Virus record (IMG/VR): IMGVR_UViG_3300037521_000128
Location: 1-37,578 of that record
Origin: a virus
Reading direction: 5' to 3' (one strand)
DNA length: 37,578 nt
In this document: positions 36,861 through 37,578 of the stretch, in pieces
Position numbering within the stretch: position 1 is the stretch's first letter
Layout: each line of letters begins with the position of its first letter
Made by a program: the position numbers and the translations under genes
The notes under the pieces: model-generated
Databases searched by the model: none
Told to the model about the DNA's origin: nothing
Seen by the model: the letters and a program-made list of their open reading frames with translations, nothing else

Positions 36861-37177
36861 GTGAGCCACAGACATCTATCCCAAAAAACATTTTCAATTA
36901 CTGGCTTAGAAAACTAAAGCCTTCTACCTCTATCGTACTCTTTTGCTTATTCAACATGAGAAACGATGAGGGATTCGCCATAACTACTAATAATGAAATC
37001 AAAAACATCATAGGTATGACCAAAGAGACTGTCATCCATGCGCTCAACGACCTGAAGCAATTAGGTCTGATAACAAAAACCGTAGCTTCTTACGGATACC
37101 GCCACCGTCCTCATAAAATCTCATTATGTATGGACGTTATTAACCACCTCCAAGTTGAAGGAACTGCCCATGTTTGA
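36857..37177 (+). CDS. Winged-helix replication-associated protein (106 aa)
   Basis: SIVLFCLFNMRNDEGFAITTNNEIKNIIGMTKETVIHALNDLKQLGLITKTVASYGYRHRPHKI reads as a winged helix of the type found in plasmid and phage replication proteins, with the recognition helix around KETVIHALNDL and the wing YGYRHRP. Its stop overlaps the initiator start by 8 bases. It may act with the initiator or regulate it. Confidence 0.7.
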   Translation: MSEPQTSIPKNIFNYWLRKLKPSTSIVLFCLFNMRNDEGFAITTNNEIKNIIGMTKETVIHALNDLKQLGLITKTVASYGYRHRPHKISLCMDVINHLQVEGTAHV

Positions 37178-37578
37178 AGAAAAAAAAGACTCGTATATCC
37201 AGGATAAATCCTCCCTTCACGATTTTCGAACCGAGATTCCGAATATCGTTTTTAGCTTAGGACTCGATCCTTACGAAAAAGCGCTCTACTTAGAATACAA
37301 AAGAGTAGCAGGAGACAAGGGAGCATGTTGGAAAAGCAATAAAAGCCTAGCGGAAGCGGTAGGGTGCTCCATCCGCAAAATTCAAAGCACTAAGAAAAAG
37401 CTGTGTAAAAAAAGATCCAAGTTGAACGGGAAGTCTCTCATCACAGTTGTACAGAGAAAGAGAGAAGACAAGGGAGACGCAAGCGACATAATAACTATTA
37501 TGGATATCTGGGAAAACAACGCGATGGAATTCATCGCAAGTCGCCGTAAAAAAGAGGCTCCAAAAAGAGCTACCCCCC
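37170..37578 (+). CDS. Replication initiator, 5' part (continues at 128-738)
   Basis: The true start ATG at 37170 has AAGGAAC upstream and overlaps the preceding gene. The N-terminal domain (SLGLDPYEKALYLEYKRVA, then CWKSNKSLAEAVGCSIRKIQ) is a winged-helix replication-initiator domain, with GCSIRKIQSTKKKL as the recognition helix. The frame passes through 37500 (internal ATG) and, after the 127-base overlap, continues to the stop at 738, giving 339 residues. Confidence 0.85.
   Translation, partial: MFEEKKDSYIQDKSSLHDFRTEIPNIVFSLGLDPYEKALYLEYKRVAGDKGACWKSNKSLAEAVGCSIRKIQSTKKKLCKKRSKLNGKSLITVVQRKREDKGDASDIITIMDIWENNAMEFIASRRKKEAPKRATP
37452..37578. repeat. 127-base direct terminal overlap with 1-127
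   Basis: Bases 37452-37578 equal bases 1-127 exactly. The sequence therefore represents a circle of 37,451 bp. The overlap ends in a C-tract at the origin repeats. A length of 127 is a standard maximum k-mer size in short-read assembly, so it is best read as a closing artefact, although true terminal redundancy is not excluded. Confidence 0.95.

Overview
The window is a complete, circularly closed genome of a small tailed bacteriophage (Caudoviricetes). Bases 1-127 are repeated exactly at 37452-37578, so the unit genome is 37,451 bp and the linear ends are arbitrary. The 127-base overlap is the size left when a de Bruijn assembler closes a circle, so it is more likely an assembly signature than a biological terminal repeat. 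The first gene runs through this junction. The virion set (P22-type portal, N4 gp56-type major capsid protein, no tape measure, no tail sheath, large helical proteins after the tail genes) points to a short-tailed podovirus-like virion. Strong Shine-Dalgarno sequences and SSB, RusA, RecT and YqaJ homologues fit a bacterial host, probably Gram-negative. The host cannot be named from the sequence. No integrase, DNA polymerase, helicase, tRNA or recognisable endolysin is visible.

Layout. (1) 36.0-37.58 kb and 0-0.74 kb: a divergent control region with a Cro/YdaS-like repressor, an inverted-repeat operator over a strong leftward promoter, repeated ATGAACACC motifs, two successive winged-helix genes and a replication initiator. 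The proline-rich linker of the initiator is encoded by C-tract/TGCAC iterons that look like the replication origin. (2) 0.75-7.0 kb, plus strand: about two dozen tightly overlapping small early genes. They include an XRE-like regulator, a CxxC zinc protein, RusA resolvase, DUF551-like proteins, a tandem duplication of a Cse60-like gene, a RyR-domain protein, a sigma-70 region-4-like DNA-binding protein and an SpoVG-like single-strand-binding protein with an SSB-type acidic tail. (3) 7.0-24.5 kb, plus strand: the late virion block. It holds a ParB-like protein, small and large terminase, portal, scaffold, capsid, connector, tail proteins, a GNAT-like protein, a small S74-chaperone protein and two large internal or ejection proteins. 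(4) 24.5-31.1 kb: a lone minus-strand ribbon-helix-helix gene with its own palindrome, then three glycine/threonine/alanine-rich fibre or adhesin genes and small accessory genes. (5) 31.2-36.05 kb, minus strand: a recombination operon (RecT annealase, YqaJ exonuclease) followed by a run of small accessory genes containing duplications, frameshifts and gene remnants.

How the parts fit together. The repressor/operator region separates leftward recombination genes from rightward replication genes. The initiator probably opens the iterons in its own gene and recruits host replication enzymes. SSB-like, RecT, YqaJ and RusA proteins form a recombination-dependent replication set, with ParB-like and terminase proteins feeding DNA into the capsid. 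Several genes reported here are shorter than 60 codons: the RHH repressor, a two-helix membrane protein, an FtsK-gamma-like winged helix, a CxxC zinc protein and the coupled leader peptides. They were read directly from the DNA.
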